64,000 nt of DNA from CAWJLE01 sp963843645. GTDB lineage: Bacteria > Chloroflexota > Anaerolineae > DAOTYC01. The notes under the pieces were generated by a model. The model had not been told where the DNA came from. It did no database searches and was given only the letters and a program-made list of their open reading frames with translations. Location: assembly GCA_963843645.1 (NCBI GenBank), contig CAWJLE010000003.1, positions 1,860,001 through 1,924,000 on the forward strand, read 5' to 3'. Within the stretch, counting starts at the first letter, position 1. Each line of letters begins with the position of its first letter. This document shows, piece by piece, positions 50,444 to 59,437 of this stretch. Made by a program: the position numbers and the translations under genes.

Positions 50444-52780
50444 TCACCAATCACCGCTCGACAGATCGGACGTCGAAGAATCATCCGCCGGATCGATCGG
50501 ACCGGGCAGCGGCTCGACGGTCGGCTCCTCGGTCGGATAGACCGGTCCCGGCAGCGGCTCGACGGTCGGCTCCTCGGTCGGGTAGACAGGGCTGGGCAGC
50601 GGCTCGACGGTCGGCTCCTCGGTCGGGTACACCGGACTGGGCAGCGGCTCCAGTGTCGGTTCAGGCGCCGGAGGGATCGGCGTGGCCGTCGGCGGAGAAA
50701 CCGGATGAGGCGGCGGTGGACCTGAGCGGCGGAAGCCGACCGGTCCGGTCTGGCCGTTGCTCAACTCATACGAGCCGGACAGGTTCTGGCCGTTGTTTTC
50801 GACCCTGGCCTGGATGTTCACGCCGATGCCGTTCGACAAGAAATCCGCGTGCAGATTGACCCTGTCCCCGCTGACCACGCTGTCGTTGAGCGCACCCTCC
50901 ATGCGCTCGGCCACGTCATCGAACCAGCACGTCCCGTCCAGAGTCGGGCCGTGTTCGGCCAGGTTCAGGAAGAAGCCCTCGTTCGTTCCGTGGATTCCAG
51001 CAAACCAGTACCCGCTCAAATCGGGCGTGGCCGTGGCGGTCGGCGTGGTGTCGTCCCGAACGTCTATGACCACCTGGCGCGAGAGGCCGCTCTGTCCATT
51101 GGAGTCGTAGGCGCGCGCCGTCAGAATGTGTGACCCGGTGACGTCCGCGGCGTAGGGTTGGGCCACAGTCCACGAGCGATTGCGAGGGTTGGGATTGTTG
51201 GCAGTGTGGATCCTTTGGCCGTCCACGTAGAGCTCTACCCGAGCGATGCCGTCGCTGTTCACGGCAGTCGACTCTACCTCGAGTCGCGTCCCTCGCCGCA
51301 CCGACGCACCGCTCGCCGGCGACTCGATGACAACGGACGGGGCAGCGGTGTCCTCCACTTCAATTGTGAGGGTGGCCGAGTCGGAGGCTGCATTGTTCGT
51401 GTCGATCGCACGCAGCTTGACGGTGTGACGCCCGGCTGAGTCGGACGTCCAGCGATGTGAGGCATAGAGAGGCGACCTGCCGGCGCTGGAGTCGACGCGC
51501 CACACCGCCCCGTCCAGCCAGGTCTCGATGCGGACGACGCCGACTTCGTCGGTCGCGGCGCCCTCGATCGTCACCGTCTCGCCAAGCCGGAAGCGCTGTC
51601 CGTCGGACGGTCCGGTGATCCAAACCTGCGGCCGCCGCTGGTTCCGGATGACGGTCAGAGGAATGTAGCTCGAATCGCCGTAGTTGGCTCGTGAATCGAA
51701 GGCACGCACGACCAGCGAGTGCGCGCCGAGGACGTACGAGCTCCAGCGAAACGAGAAGTTCCAGTTCTGAACGTTAGGGACGGGGTTGTTGAGCGTGGCG
51801 ACGGGCGACTGGCCGCCGTCCGCCCACAGCTCGGCGCGAGCGACGTTGGCTGAGCTGGCAGCGATGACGTTGATGTCGACGGCCTGGCCCACCCCTATCT
51901 GGGCGCCGGACGCGGGTGCGAGAATCTGCACCACGGGCCGCGGCCCGACGGGATTGGGCGTCATCGTCGGCGTGGCCGTTACTCTGGGTGGATGCAGCCG
52001 CTGCACGGCCTGCAGAGCCTCGGCGCCGAATGGGTTCACAGCCAGCGCCGCCTGATACTCCCGGGTCGCGGCCGAGATGTTGCCCTCCGCAACCAGCGCG
52101 TTGCCGAAGTTGACGTGCGCAGCATACAGCTTGGTGCGAATGTCGTCGTAGGTCGGATCGATCGCGACGACCTGCTCCAGATCCGCCACGACCGCTGACC
52201 ACCTGGCATTGCCCCAATCCTCGGTCATTCTGTCCCAGAGGGGGGCGATCAGTGCTTCCTCCGGCGATCGGACTGGCGTGGCAGTCACCACGTCAGGCAC
52301 GACCTCGGGAGTGCTCGGGGGCTGTGCTTCAGCTGTGGCAGTGAAAGACGGGGCTGGCGCGGGCGTGACTTCAGCCACCGCCACCACAGCGACCGGGGCG
52401 GAACTCGCCACGCCGCCGGCCGCATCGTACGCCCAGGCGACCAGAACGTGCGTCCCGGCAGAGCCCGGAGTCCAGGTCAGGGTGGTCACCAGTGACGATT
52501 GTCCGGCGGGCGTGGCACTCGTCTGCACGCCGCCCGTTTCGCCGTCGACTCGCAATTCCACGCGGGCGACATCTGCATCACGGGCTTCCACCTGCACGTT
52601 CACCGCATGGCCCGCCGTCACTGTGGTGCCGGCAGCCGGCGCGGCAATCACGACTGACGGTGGTTGCCCCAATCCGATCGCCGGGCGCAGAACCAGCAAA
52701 GCAACGAGGAAAACCAGCACGAAGACCGCCCCAACCGCGACGATCAGCAGACCCAACATCCACTTCTGCAGGCTAGACAC
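50444..52780 (-). CDS. Membrane-anchored protein with Ig-like domains, TPR and Pro-rich tail
   Basis: 778 residues; the whole has no named family. One membrane helix at 8-35 (LGLLIVAVGAVFVLVFLVAL). Outside, four Ig-like domains share the pattern PxVxIxxPxxGxxVxxGxxVxV and RVELxVDG (starts near residues 40, 285, 390 and 480). A TPR-like segment lies between the first and second (WSAVVADLEQVVAIDPTYDD, NISAATREYQAALAVNPFGA). Near 590-690 is a small all-beta domain (DLSGYWFAGIHGTNEGFFLN). The tail has 15-residue repeats (VYPTEEPTVEPLPGP). Start GTG 52780 with GGAG 8 nt upstream; the open frame to 52963 crosses the divergent promoter. Probably a surface adhesion or scaffold protein. Confidence 0.8.
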   Translation of the reverse strand: MSSLQKWMLGLLIVAVGAVFVLVFLVALLVLRPAIGLGQPPSVVIAAPAAGTTVTAGHAVNVQVEARDADVARVELRVDGETGGVQTSATPAGQSSLVTTLTWTPGSAGTHVLVAWAYDAAGGVASSAPVAVVAVAEVTPAPAPSFTATAEAQPPSTPEVVPDVVTATPVRSPEEALIAPLWDRMTEDWGNARWSAVVADLEQVVAIDPTYDDIRTKLYAAHVNFGNALVAEGNISAATREYQAALAVNPFGAEALQAVQRLHPPRVTATPTMTPNPVGPRPVVQILAPASGAQIGVGQAVDINVIAASSANVARAELWADGGQSPVATLNNPVPNVQNWNFSFRWSSYVLGAHSLVVRAFDSRANYGDSSYIPLTVIRNQRRPQVWITGPSDGQRFRLGETVTIEGAATDEVGVVRIETWLDGAVWRVDSSAGRSPLYASHRWTSDSAGRHTVKLRAIDTNNAASDSATLTIEVEDTAAPSVVIESPASGASVRRGTRLEVESTAVNSDGIARVELYVDGQRIHTANNPNPRNRSWTVAQPYAADVTGSHILTARAYDSNGQSGLSRQVVIDVRDDTTPTATATPDLSGYWFAGIHGTNEGFFLNLAEHGPTLDGTCWFDDVAERMEGALNDSVVSGDRVNLHADFLSNGIGVNIQARVENNGQNLSGSYELSNGQTGPVGFRRSGPPPPHPVSPPTATPIPPAPEPTLEPLPSPVYPTEEPTVEPLPSPVYPTEEPTVEPLPGPVYPTEEPTVEPLPGPIDPADDSSTSDLSSGDW
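50506..50655. repeat. 45-bp tandem repeat coding for a Pro/Glu tail
   Basis: About 3.3 units of a 45-bp repeat encode VYPTEEPTVEPLPGP-like 15-residue units at the C terminus of the Ig/TPR protein. A related PMPGPVYPTE repeat occurs in the gene at 55997-57511. Confidence 0.8.
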
Positions 52781-52869
52781 GTGTACCGCTCCTTGCGTGA
52801 GAGATAGGCGGTATCTGTTAGGAATGATACCACGAGAAATGCCTGATGCGAAAAGTCTCCATGGCGAAA

Positions 52870-52899
52870 TTGACAGAAGTACGATCTCGGTCGTATGGT
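52870..52899 (+). promoter_or_regulatory. Promoter of the secreted protein gene
   Basis: Perfect TTGACA (52870-52875), an 18-bp spacer and TATGGT (52894-52899), 65 bp upstream of the GTG start at 52965. Confidence 0.6.
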
Positions 52900-52964
52900 A
52901 CGTTGCGTACGTTGTTCTCCGTTGTTCTCGAATGAGGCGCGCAACGTCCAAAGGAGGTGTCACT

Positions 52965-53666
52965 GTGCCGCTTCAACTCACCAAAATTCTGAGGCTTTCC
53001 TTCGGGGTTGCATTTGCCCTGATTCTCTCGGTTGGGCCCGCCGACGCCGGGCAGCCGAACGGCGCGTCGACCATGACTGCGTCCAGCGGATTGACCGGGA
53101 CCGTGACGACGTCCCCGGGTGCGACGGAGATCGACCGATACACCCCGTCCGTCACCGCCACAGCCGCGATCACTAAGACGCAGGAGGGCTACTGCTGGGT
53201 TGGCTCCATCGCCGCAGTTCGGCCAGACGCCTACCGCTGCATGATCGGCAACCTCATCGAGGATCCGTGCTTCGCGCTGCCCGACGGAAAGACCGCCGTC
53301 TGCGGCGTCGACCCGATTCTGCACGATCCCGGCTTTCTGCTGAAACTGACACAGCCGCTGCCCACACCCGAGCCTCTGAGCCAGGAGAGCCTCGACGAGT
53401 ACGCCAAGAGCGGCTGGCTGCTCGCCCTGGCCGACGGCACGGTCTGCAGTCCCGCCACAGGAGCGATGGGCGTGGTGGACGATAAGCCGATGCACTACTA
53501 TTGTCGTCCCGCGGGTGGCCTGAAGGAGGGCGAGACCGGGCCCGTGCTTCTGGGCGACCTGCAGACCAGCACGCCGACCTGGAAGGCTGAAGAGGCTCGT
53601 TTGTCGCCGTCGGACAACCAGATCCTCGAATCGAAGATCATTACCGTGACGACTGCCTGGCAGTAG
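52965..53666 (+). CDS. Secreted protein of unknown function
   Basis: 233 residues. Signal peptide (1-24, LSFGVAFALILSVGPADA) and a mature domain with six to seven cysteines. EGYCWVGSIAAVRPDAYRCM and GNLIEDPCFALPDGKTAVCG form a conserved-looking block; I recall similar blocks in unnamed secreted proteins of Actinobacteria and Chloroflexota but know no function. Start GTG 52965 with AAGGAGG 6 nt upstream; the same frame is open far upstream (to 52209), antisense to the Ig/TPR gene, which I do not regard as coding. Confidence 0.8.
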   Translation: MPLQLTKILRLSFGVAFALILSVGPADAGQPNGASTMTASSGLTGTVTTSPGATEIDRYTPSVTATAAITKTQEGYCWVGSIAAVRPDAYRCMIGNLIEDPCFALPDGKTAVCGVDPILHDPGFLLKLTQPLPTPEPLSQESLDEYAKSGWLLALADGTVCSPATGAMGVVDDKPMHYYCRPAGGLKEGETGPVLLGDLQTSTPTWKAEEARLSPSDNQILESKIITVTTAWQ

Positions 53667-53671
53667 AACGA

Positions 53672-53702
53672 GCCTTCCGAAGTCCAGAGAACTTCGGAAG
53701 GC
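53672..53702. terminator. Bidirectional hairpin between convergent genes
   Basis: GCCTTCCGAAGT (53672-53683) and ACTTCGGAAGGC (53691-53702): perfect 12-bp stem, 7-nt loop, between the secreted-protein gene (+) and the first SH3/NBR1-Ig gene (-). Confidence 0.7.
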
Positions 53703-53712
53703 CGCACACTCC

Positions 53713-54799
53713 TTACTTAAACAGCTTGTCCACGGTAATTTTCGCGCTACGCTCGTGCGTGCCACCGCCCTTGTCGGTGACCCTCAGCTTGACTGTGAGG
53801 GTCTTCTTGGCGCACACATCGCGCAGATCCTCGCTGCTCACGCCGCGCCATTTGCTGCCGTCGTAGAACTCGACCTTCGACGCATTCTTGACCTTCCATC
53901 CCGCCGTCGCGCAGTCACCCAACAGTATCCTGGACGGATCGACCGCGAAGTCGATCTTGACCGCCCGGCACCGGCTTGGGTGGCGGAGGAGGCGGGGGCG
54001 GGGGCGGCGCTGGCGTCGGCTGAACCGGCGCGGGAGCCGGAGCCGGTGTGGGCTGAGCCGGGCCGTTCACGCCCACAATCATCGTAATCTTCGGGCCGAA
54101 GTAGTTGACGCCCTCGTCCAGCAGTTGCCAGACGCTGCGATACTGCCCGCCCTGGGCCGGGGCGTACGCCGTGATCGCGATGTCGGCAGTCTCACCCGGC
54201 GCGGTGTACGGCACGTCGGCCGTGTCCTGCGCGCCCATCTGGAAGCCGCCCACGAATTTCAGGACGGTCACGTTTTCCCAGGCGCAGGTGCCGGTGTTGC
54301 GCAAACGCCAGACCTTGTTCACCACCTCGGTCGGCATCAACATCGTACCGTCCGGAATGGTTACGTCCGCCACGAAAGCCGCGTCCAACGTGCAGGTGTT
54401 GGGTGTCGGCTCGGGCGTAGGAGTAACGGGGCCCGGTGTGGGCTGGATCACCTGGATGACCGGCACGCTCACCACCGCCGCGTTGGGCCGGACGACCGTG
54501 GCCGCAATCCAGGCGTGACCACCCGGCCCCGAAGCGAACGAAATCTGCCACCACGTGAAGTCGACCGTACGCCCTGTCACAGGAACGGAAGACCGGGCCG
54601 GGACGGCGCCCAGGAAGTCGGAGCTGCTGCTAGGCCAGGCACGGATCACTCCGTCTGCAATGAGAGTGACCATGGGCTCGGCAGACTCTTCCTCTTGAGC
54701 GAAAACCCTCGAAGAAGACAGAGCTCCGCTGCTCGCGCCCGCCCCCGCCAAGACGATCATCAGGCTCATCAAAACGGCTGACAGTAACTTCACTGGCAT
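53713..54799 (-). CDS. Secreted SH3-like/NBR1-Ig protein, paralogue 1, one frameshift
   Basis: About 361 residues after correction. Signal peptide (1-35), an SH3-like domain (VTLIADGVIRAWPSSSSDFL, VDFTWWQISF), an NBR1-type Ig-like domain (CTLDAAFVADVTIPDGT, VWRLRNTGTCAWENVTVLKF, YAPAQGGQYRSVWQL), a polyproline stretch, and a C-terminal Ig-like domain (GDCATAGWKVKNASKVEFYD). The frame breaks near 53962-53968, just after the polyproline tract: one frame ends there with a false tail and the other continues AVKIDFAVDPSRILLGDCAT. Function unknown; probably binds surface glycans or proteins. Start ATG 54799 with GGAGG upstream. Confidence 0.75.
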
Positions 54800-54844
54800 A
54801 GACTGGACCCTCCTGCTCTCACTGGAAACCAGGTTCAGCTGAAT

Positions 54845-55957
54845 CTAGTCGTCGTCCGGATTGGGATTGGGCACCGGACCCGGCATCGGATCGTATGGGT
54901 TAGGATTGGGCACGGGCTTGAAATTCACGCTGATCTTAACCGAGCGGTCGTGTGTCTGACCGCGCTGATCGACGACTCGCAAACGATAAGTGGTGTTGCT
55001 CCCCGGGCACTCCTTGCGGCTGTCCTTGCCGCCTACGCCTCGCCACTTGCCGTCGTTGAACTCGACGCGTGTAGCGTTGCTCACGTTCCAGTGCACAGTC
55101 GTGCACTTGCCGCCGTTGATCTTCGTCGAGTCGGCCCAGAAGTCGATCTTCACTGCTTTCGGTTGCTTCGGCGTCGGCGCCGGGCCTGGTGGTGGCGGCG
55201 GTGGCACCGGCGTGGGTGGATTGGGATCGTTTACGTTGACCACGACGGTCATCTTGGGGCCAAAGAAGTTCACGCCCCCATCCTGGAGCTGCCACACGCC
55301 GACGAACCGGCCGAAATCGGGCGGCGCATACATCGTCGCTGCCACATCGACTGTGTTGCCCGGCGTTGTGCTCGGAATCGCGACCTGTGACGGCGCGCCG
55401 AGCTGGAATCCGGACACGAACTTCAGGACTGTGCCGTCGTCCCAGGCGCACGTGCCCGTGTTGCGCAGGCGCCAGACTTTGTTCACCGCCTGGGTCGGCG
55501 TCAAGACCGTACCGTCGGGAACGGTCACGTCCGTCACGAAAGCAGCGTCCAGGGTGCAGGTACTTGGAGTTGGGACCGGCGTCGGCGTGACCGGCGTCGG
55601 TGTGGGTTGAATCACCTGGATGATGGGCACGCTCGCCGCGGTACCGTTCGGCAGAACGACCGTGGCTGCGAGCCAGGCATACCCATTCTGGCCGGAAGAG
55701 AACGCGATTTGCCACCACGTAAAGTCCACCGTCCGGCCGATCACCGGCACGGTGGACCGGGCCGGGATGGTGCCCAGGGCCTCGGAGCTGCTGCTCGGCC
55801 AGGCGCGCACCACGCCGTCTGCGGTCATCGTGACTGCCGGCGTCGGAGCCGGAACCGGTGCGTTGCCGGGACGGGCCAATGCTGCCCCGCTCGCCGTGAT
55901 GAGCAGACAGAGGAGCATGACGGTTACGACGATGACTGACCGGTTGCGAGCTTTCAT
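54845..55957 (-). CDS. Secreted SH3-like/NBR1-Ig protein, paralogue 2
   Basis: 370 residues, intact. Signal peptide (1-28, VIVVTVMLLCLLITASGAAL), SH3-like domain (MTADGVVRAWPSSSSEALGT), NBR1-type Ig-like domain (CTLDAAFVTDVTVPDGTVLT, KVWRLRNTGTCAWDDGTVLK), a Pro-rich linker and a C-terminal Ig-like domain (KIDFWADSTKINGGKCTTVH, GGKDSRKECPGSNTTYRLRV). The tail is Asn/Pro/Asp-rich (PNPNPYDPMPGPVPNPN). Start ATG 55957 with GGAGG 8 nt upstream; 39 bp after the next paralogue, so co-transcribed. Confidence 0.85.
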   Translation of the reverse strand: MKARNRSVIVVTVMLLCLLITASGAALARPGNAPVPAPTPAVTMTADGVVRAWPSSSSEALGTIPARSTVPVIGRTVDFTWWQIAFSSGQNGYAWLAATVVLPNGTAASVPIIQVIQPTPTPVTPTPVPTPSTCTLDAAFVTDVTVPDGTVLTPTQAVNKVWRLRNTGTCAWDDGTVLKFVSGFQLGAPSQVAIPSTTPGNTVDVAATMYAPPDFGRFVGVWQLQDGGVNFFGPKMTVVVNVNDPNPPTPVPPPPPPGPAPTPKQPKAVKIDFWADSTKINGGKCTTVHWNVSNATRVEFNDGKWRGVGGKDSRKECPGSNTTYRLRVVDQRGQTHDRSVKISVNFKPVPNPNPYDPMPGPVPNPNPDDD

Positions 55958-55996
55958 GACGATGCCTCCTTCTCCCGAAGGGATTCGACACAAAAC

Positions 55997-57511
55997 CTAT
56001 CCATCGTAGTCAGGAAAGACCGGACCAGGCATGGGCTCCTCGGTCGGATATACTGGGCCGGGCATCGGTTGTTCAGTCGGGTAGACCGGGCCGGGCATAG
56101 GATGTGGCTTGGGCGGCTTAGGCGGCTTGGGAGTCGGGTAGACCGGGCCCGGCATCGGCTTGGGCGTAACGAGCCCACCCCACTTCACGCTGACCTTGAC
56201 GCTGCGGTCGTGCACCTTTCCGGACAGGTCTGTCACCCGCAGGCGATAGGTTGTCGTGGACTGTGGGCATTCCCGTCGGCTGTCGTTGCCGACGACGCCA
56301 CGGCCTTGATACTCGACGCGAGAGGCATTCTGGACTGCCCAGCCGACTGTCGTGCACGTGCTGCCGTTCGTCTGTATGATGGACGTGGGGTTGGCCCAGA
56401 AAGTGATGCTGACCGGTCCGGGCGGAGGATTCTTCACGTCGATGTGGAGATATCGTGCGTCCTGGCTGCCGTCCAGTCGGACGATACGCAAGGCGTAGTC
56501 CTGTCCGTCCGTCAGCGGGCAGACCGTCTGCGAGCCCTGCCCCACCACGCCCCGCGTCTGGCCCCTGTATTGCAGGTAGACCGCCTGGACGTTGTTCACC
56601 GACCAATGAATGGCCGTACACCGACCGGCGTCGACGCGAGTCGCATCCGCCCAGAAGTTGACGCTGGGGCCCGGAATCGGCGTGGGTTGCGGGCGCGGGG
56701 GTACCGGCGTCGGTGGGACCGGCGGCGCCGGGTTGTTCACCCGGACCACCATGGTGATCTGCGGGCCAAAGAAATTCACGCCTTCATCCTGCAGCTGCCA
56801 GATGCCGCGGTACAGGCCGGGCTGGCTCGGTGCATACGCGGTGACACCGATATCCACGGTTTGTCCCGGCGCCGTAGCGGCGAAGGTCGCCGTCAGCGGC
56901 GCGCCCATCTGGAAGCCGCTCACGAACTTGAGAACCGTTCTGTCGTCCCACGTGCAGGTGCCCGTGTTGCGCATTCTCCAAACCTTGTTGGCCGGCTGAG
57001 CCGGAGGCATGATCGTTCCATCGGGGATCGTTACGTCAGCCACGAAGGCCGCATCCAACGTGCAGGTCGGAGCCGGTGTCGGCATGGGCGTGGGAGTGGG
57101 CGCAGATGGCGTCGGCATGATCACCTGAATGACCGGCACGCTTGCCGCACCCTCGTTCGGCAGGACGACATTCGCTGCCAACCAACCAAACCCACCCGGG
57201 CCTGCAGAAAATGGGATCTGCCACCAGGTGAAATCGACCAGCCGGCCGCTGATGGGCACCGAAGAGCGAGCCGGAATCACGCCCAGAGAATCGGCATTGC
57301 TGTCCGGCCAGGCACGCACAACAGCGTCCGCGGTCAGCGTGACCATGGGCAGGACCTGCGTGGACTCCGAACCTTGAGCAGGGGTAGGCTGGGCATCCTG
57401 GGCACGGGCTCCCGGCGTGATTCCGAGAGCCGCCGGTGCCACCAGGGTCGCCAGCAAAGACGTAAGCACGAGGCTGATGACGACAACGACCGACAGGGAC
57501 CGCACGTTCAT
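55997..57511 (-). CDS. Secreted SH3-like/NBR1-Ig protein, paralogue 3, two C-terminal Ig-like domains
   Basis: 504 residues. Signal peptide (1-30), SH3-like domain (LTADAVVRAWPDSNADSLGV), NBR1-type Ig-like domain (CTLDAAFVADVTIPDGTIMP, MRNTGTCTWDDRTVLKFVSG), then two C-terminal Ig-like domains (NFWADATRVDAGRCTAIHWS, ITFWANPTSIIQTNGSTCTT), each with a Cys pair and the VYLxYxGQTRGVVGQGSQTV form. It ends in PMPGPVYPTE repeats. Start ATG 57511 with AAGGAGG upstream. First gene of a three-gene unit behind the promoter at 57618-57646. Confidence 0.87.
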   Translation of the reverse strand: MNVRSLSVVVVISLVLTSLLATLVAPAALGITPGARAQDAQPTPAQGSESTQVLPMVTLTADAVVRAWPDSNADSLGVIPARSSVPISGRLVDFTWWQIPFSAGPGGFGWLAANVVLPNEGAASVPVIQVIMPTPSAPTPTPMPTPAPTCTLDAAFVADVTIPDGTIMPPAQPANKVWRMRNTGTCTWDDRTVLKFVSGFQMGAPLTATFAATAPGQTVDIGVTAYAPSQPGLYRGIWQLQDEGVNFFGPQITMVVRVNNPAPPVPPTPVPPRPQPTPIPGPSVNFWADATRVDAGRCTAIHWSVNNVQAVYLQYRGQTRGVVGQGSQTVCPLTDGQDYALRIVRLDGSQDARYLHIDVKNPPPGPVSITFWANPTSIIQTNGSTCTTVGWAVQNASRVEYQGRGVVGNDSRRECPQSTTTYRLRVTDLSGKVHDRSVKVSVKWGGLVTPKPMPGPVYPTPKPPKPPKPHPMPGPVYPTEQPMPGPVYPTEEPMPGPVFPDYDG

Positions 57512-57617
57512 GGATCGGACCTCCTTGCCCTCTTCGAATTGGCGGTACCCAAACAGAGACGACTCCGCCTTGTGTTAGGGCAATTATGCATAATGGACGA
57601 AATGTGTAGTTGATTAT

Positions 57618-57646
57618 ATTATAGCATAATCTAAGATAATTTACAA
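57618..57646 (-). promoter_or_regulatory. Promoter of the three-gene SH3/NBR1-Ig unit
   Basis: On the minus strand, TTGTAA (57641-57646), a 17-bp spacer and TATAAT (57618-57623) preceded by TGC (extended -10). Confidence 0.75.
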
Positions 57647-57682
57647 CAGGACAGTGGTCCCATCGTTGGCAGGAGCGAGGCG

Positions 57683-57713
57683 CCGGTCCGGCGGATCCAA
57701 ACCGCCGGACCGG
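57683..57713. terminator. GC-rich hairpin after paralogue 4
   Basis: CCGGTCCGGCGG (57683-57694) and CCGCCGGACCGG (57702-57713): perfect 12-bp stem with a 7-nt loop, 25 bp after the stop of the gene at 57738. No T-run. Confidence 0.65.
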
Positions 57714-57737
57714 ATCGATCCACTGTGGGGCTGTCGT

Positions 57738-59089
57738 CTATTTCTTGCCGCCCAGAAGCCCCCCGTAGTGCACGTCGACCTTCTCTGTGCGATCGTGGGT
57801 TGCGCCGGCCTGGTCGGTGACCTTCAACCGATAAGTGGTGGTCTTGCTGGGGCACTCACGCCGGTCATCGTCGCCGCCGACGTCGCGCCACTTGCTGCCG
57901 TTGTTGTATTGGACCCGCGAGGCATTCTTGACTTTCCAGCGGATAGTCGTGCACTTGTCCAACGCACTCGTCTGGAGAATGCTCTTCGGGCTGACCGAGA
58001 AGGTAATCTGCACCGCCGGCGGCGAGCTGACGTCGATGCGGACGGTACGCGACTCCTGCCCGCCGTCTCGTCTCACGATGATCAGCTTGTAGGTCTTGCC
58101 GTCCGACGAGGGACAAACTGATTGCGAGCCCTGGCCGGCGACACCCCGCCGCTTGCCGTTGTAGTCGAGGTAGACCGCCTGAACGTTGTTCACGTCCCAG
58201 TGAATCTTCGTGCAACTGCCGGCTTTCACGCGATTGGTGTCGGCCCAGAAATTGACCGACGGGCCCGGCGGCGGGGGGGCGGGGCGGGTGGTTGCGGCTG
58301 TGGCGGCACCGGCGTCGGTGCCGCCGGATTCACCACCTTGATGACGCACGTAATCTTCGGGCCGAAGAAGTTCGCGCCCCGATCCTCCAGCTGCCAGTTG
58401 CTCTGGTACGTGCCTGGTTGGCTGGGTGCATACACCGTCATGCCGATGTCCGCAGTGGCGCCCGGCACAGTGGCCGGAATCGTGACCGTGAGAGGAGCCG
58501 ACATCTGAAAGCCGCCGATGAACTTGAGCACGGTGCCCGAGTCCCAGCCGCAGGTACCCGTGTTCTGCAGACGCCACACCTTGTTGGCCGACTGCGCCGG
58601 CGGAACGGCCATACCATCGGGGATCGTGACGTCCGCGATAAACTTCGCGTCCAGCGTGCACGTCGGCGCCGGTGGTGGCGTCGGAGTGGCGGTCGGCTGG
58701 ACCGGAGCGGGCGTAGGCATGATGACCTGGATGATGGGCACGCTCGCCGCCACATTGTTGGGCAGAACCACTGTCGCTGCCAACCAACCATAGCCATCGG
58801 GTCCGGTGGGGTATGGAATCTGCCACCAGGTGAAATCGACGAGCCGGCCGCTGACGGGCACCGAAGAGCGCGCAGGTACGGAACCGATCGCGTCGGCGCT
58901 GCTGCTCGGCCACGCACGGACGACGCCATCGGTCGTCAGCGTGACCATTGGCAGGCCGGGTTCGGACCCCGCCTCGGGCGTCGGATCCTGGGCTCCGGGC
59001 GCAGCATGCGCACCTAGCCCGACCATCGGCGCTAACAGTGCCAGGATGACCAGGCCGACACCCAGGGTGGACAGAAATCGAACTTTCAT
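57738..59089 (-). CDS. Secreted SH3-like/NBR1-Ig protein, paralogue 4, one frameshift
   Basis: About 450 residues after correction. Signal peptide (1-30, LVILALLAPMVGLGAHAA), SH3-like domain (LTTDGVVRAWPSSSADAIGS), NBR1-type Ig-like domain (CTLDAKFIADVTIPDGMAVP, NTGTCGWDSGTVLKFIGGFQ) and two C-terminal Ig-like domains (NFWADTNRVKAGSCTKIHWD; ITFSVSPKSILQTSALDKCT). The frame breaks in the Pro-rich linker at the G7 run 58273-58279, a typical place for a length error. Start ATG 59089 with AAGGAGG upstream; own promoter at 59215-59243. Same domain plan as paralogue 3. Confidence 0.78.
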
Positions 59090-59214
59090 GAAGCGTACCT
59101 CCTTACCCTCGAGGGGCTGTGATTTATCACCTGACAGCGGGCATCCCCCTTCCCAGTTCTGTGAACTGTGGAAGTTGGTCGTGTTTGTAATTCTGGAGAT
59201 TCCAGTGAATTGTA

Positions 59215-59243
59215 TTATAGCATAAGTTATGGTATCACAAAAT
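59215..59243 (-). promoter_or_regulatory. Promoter of paralogue 4
   Basis: On the minus strand TATAAT (59215-59220) preceded by TGC; at 17 bp the -35 is TTTTGT (weak). The -10 region TTATGCTATAATA matches that of the promoter at 57618. Confidence 0.6.
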
Positions 59244-59333
59244 AGCTGTTCGGTCCTATTCAGACTACTGAGGCTGTATTTCGCTATACTCGGTTGTCCA
59301 CGTTCACATTTGAAACGGCAGAGACTATCGATT

Positions 59334-59361
59334 TTGTGGCAGCCGCTATCTCCTCTATAAT
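59334..59361 (+). promoter_or_regulatory. Promoter of the PAS/GAF sensor gene
   Basis: TTGTGG (59334-59339), a 16-bp spacer and TATAAT (59356-59361). Confidence 0.5.
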
Positions 59362-59367
59362 TGAGAG

Positions 59368-59383
59368 TAATGATGAATCATTA
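59368..59383. promoter_or_regulatory. Palindrome at the likely transcription start of the sensor gene
   Basis: TAATGAT-GA-ATCATTA, perfect 7-bp arms, 7 bp after the -10 box. Candidate operator. Confidence 0.5.
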
Positions 59384-59437
59384 TCATGCTCATCGCGGCG
59401 GACTATCAGTCGAAATTCGAATGCAGGGAGCAACAGT

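Larger units (their letters stand above)
59090..59437. other. Divergent intergenic region, 348 bp
   Basis: Holds the minus-strand promoter of paralogue 4 (59215-59243) and, for the sensor gene, a plus-strand promoter (59334-59361) and a palindrome (59368-59383). No gene seen. Confidence 0.65.

Noticed and set aside
50506..50655. Regular repeats considered as CRISPR
   Set aside because: 45-bp units without spacers, in frame inside a coding region; they encode a Pro/Glu tail.
52209..52964. Long N-terminal extension of the secreted protein gene
   Set aside because: It runs antisense to the Ig/TPR gene and across the divergent promoter; GTG 52965 with AAGGAGG and a signal peptide is the better start.
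56069..57613. 514-codon open frame on the plus strand
   Set aside because: Antisense to SH3/NBR1-Ig paralogue 3; composition is Arg/His-rich noise.
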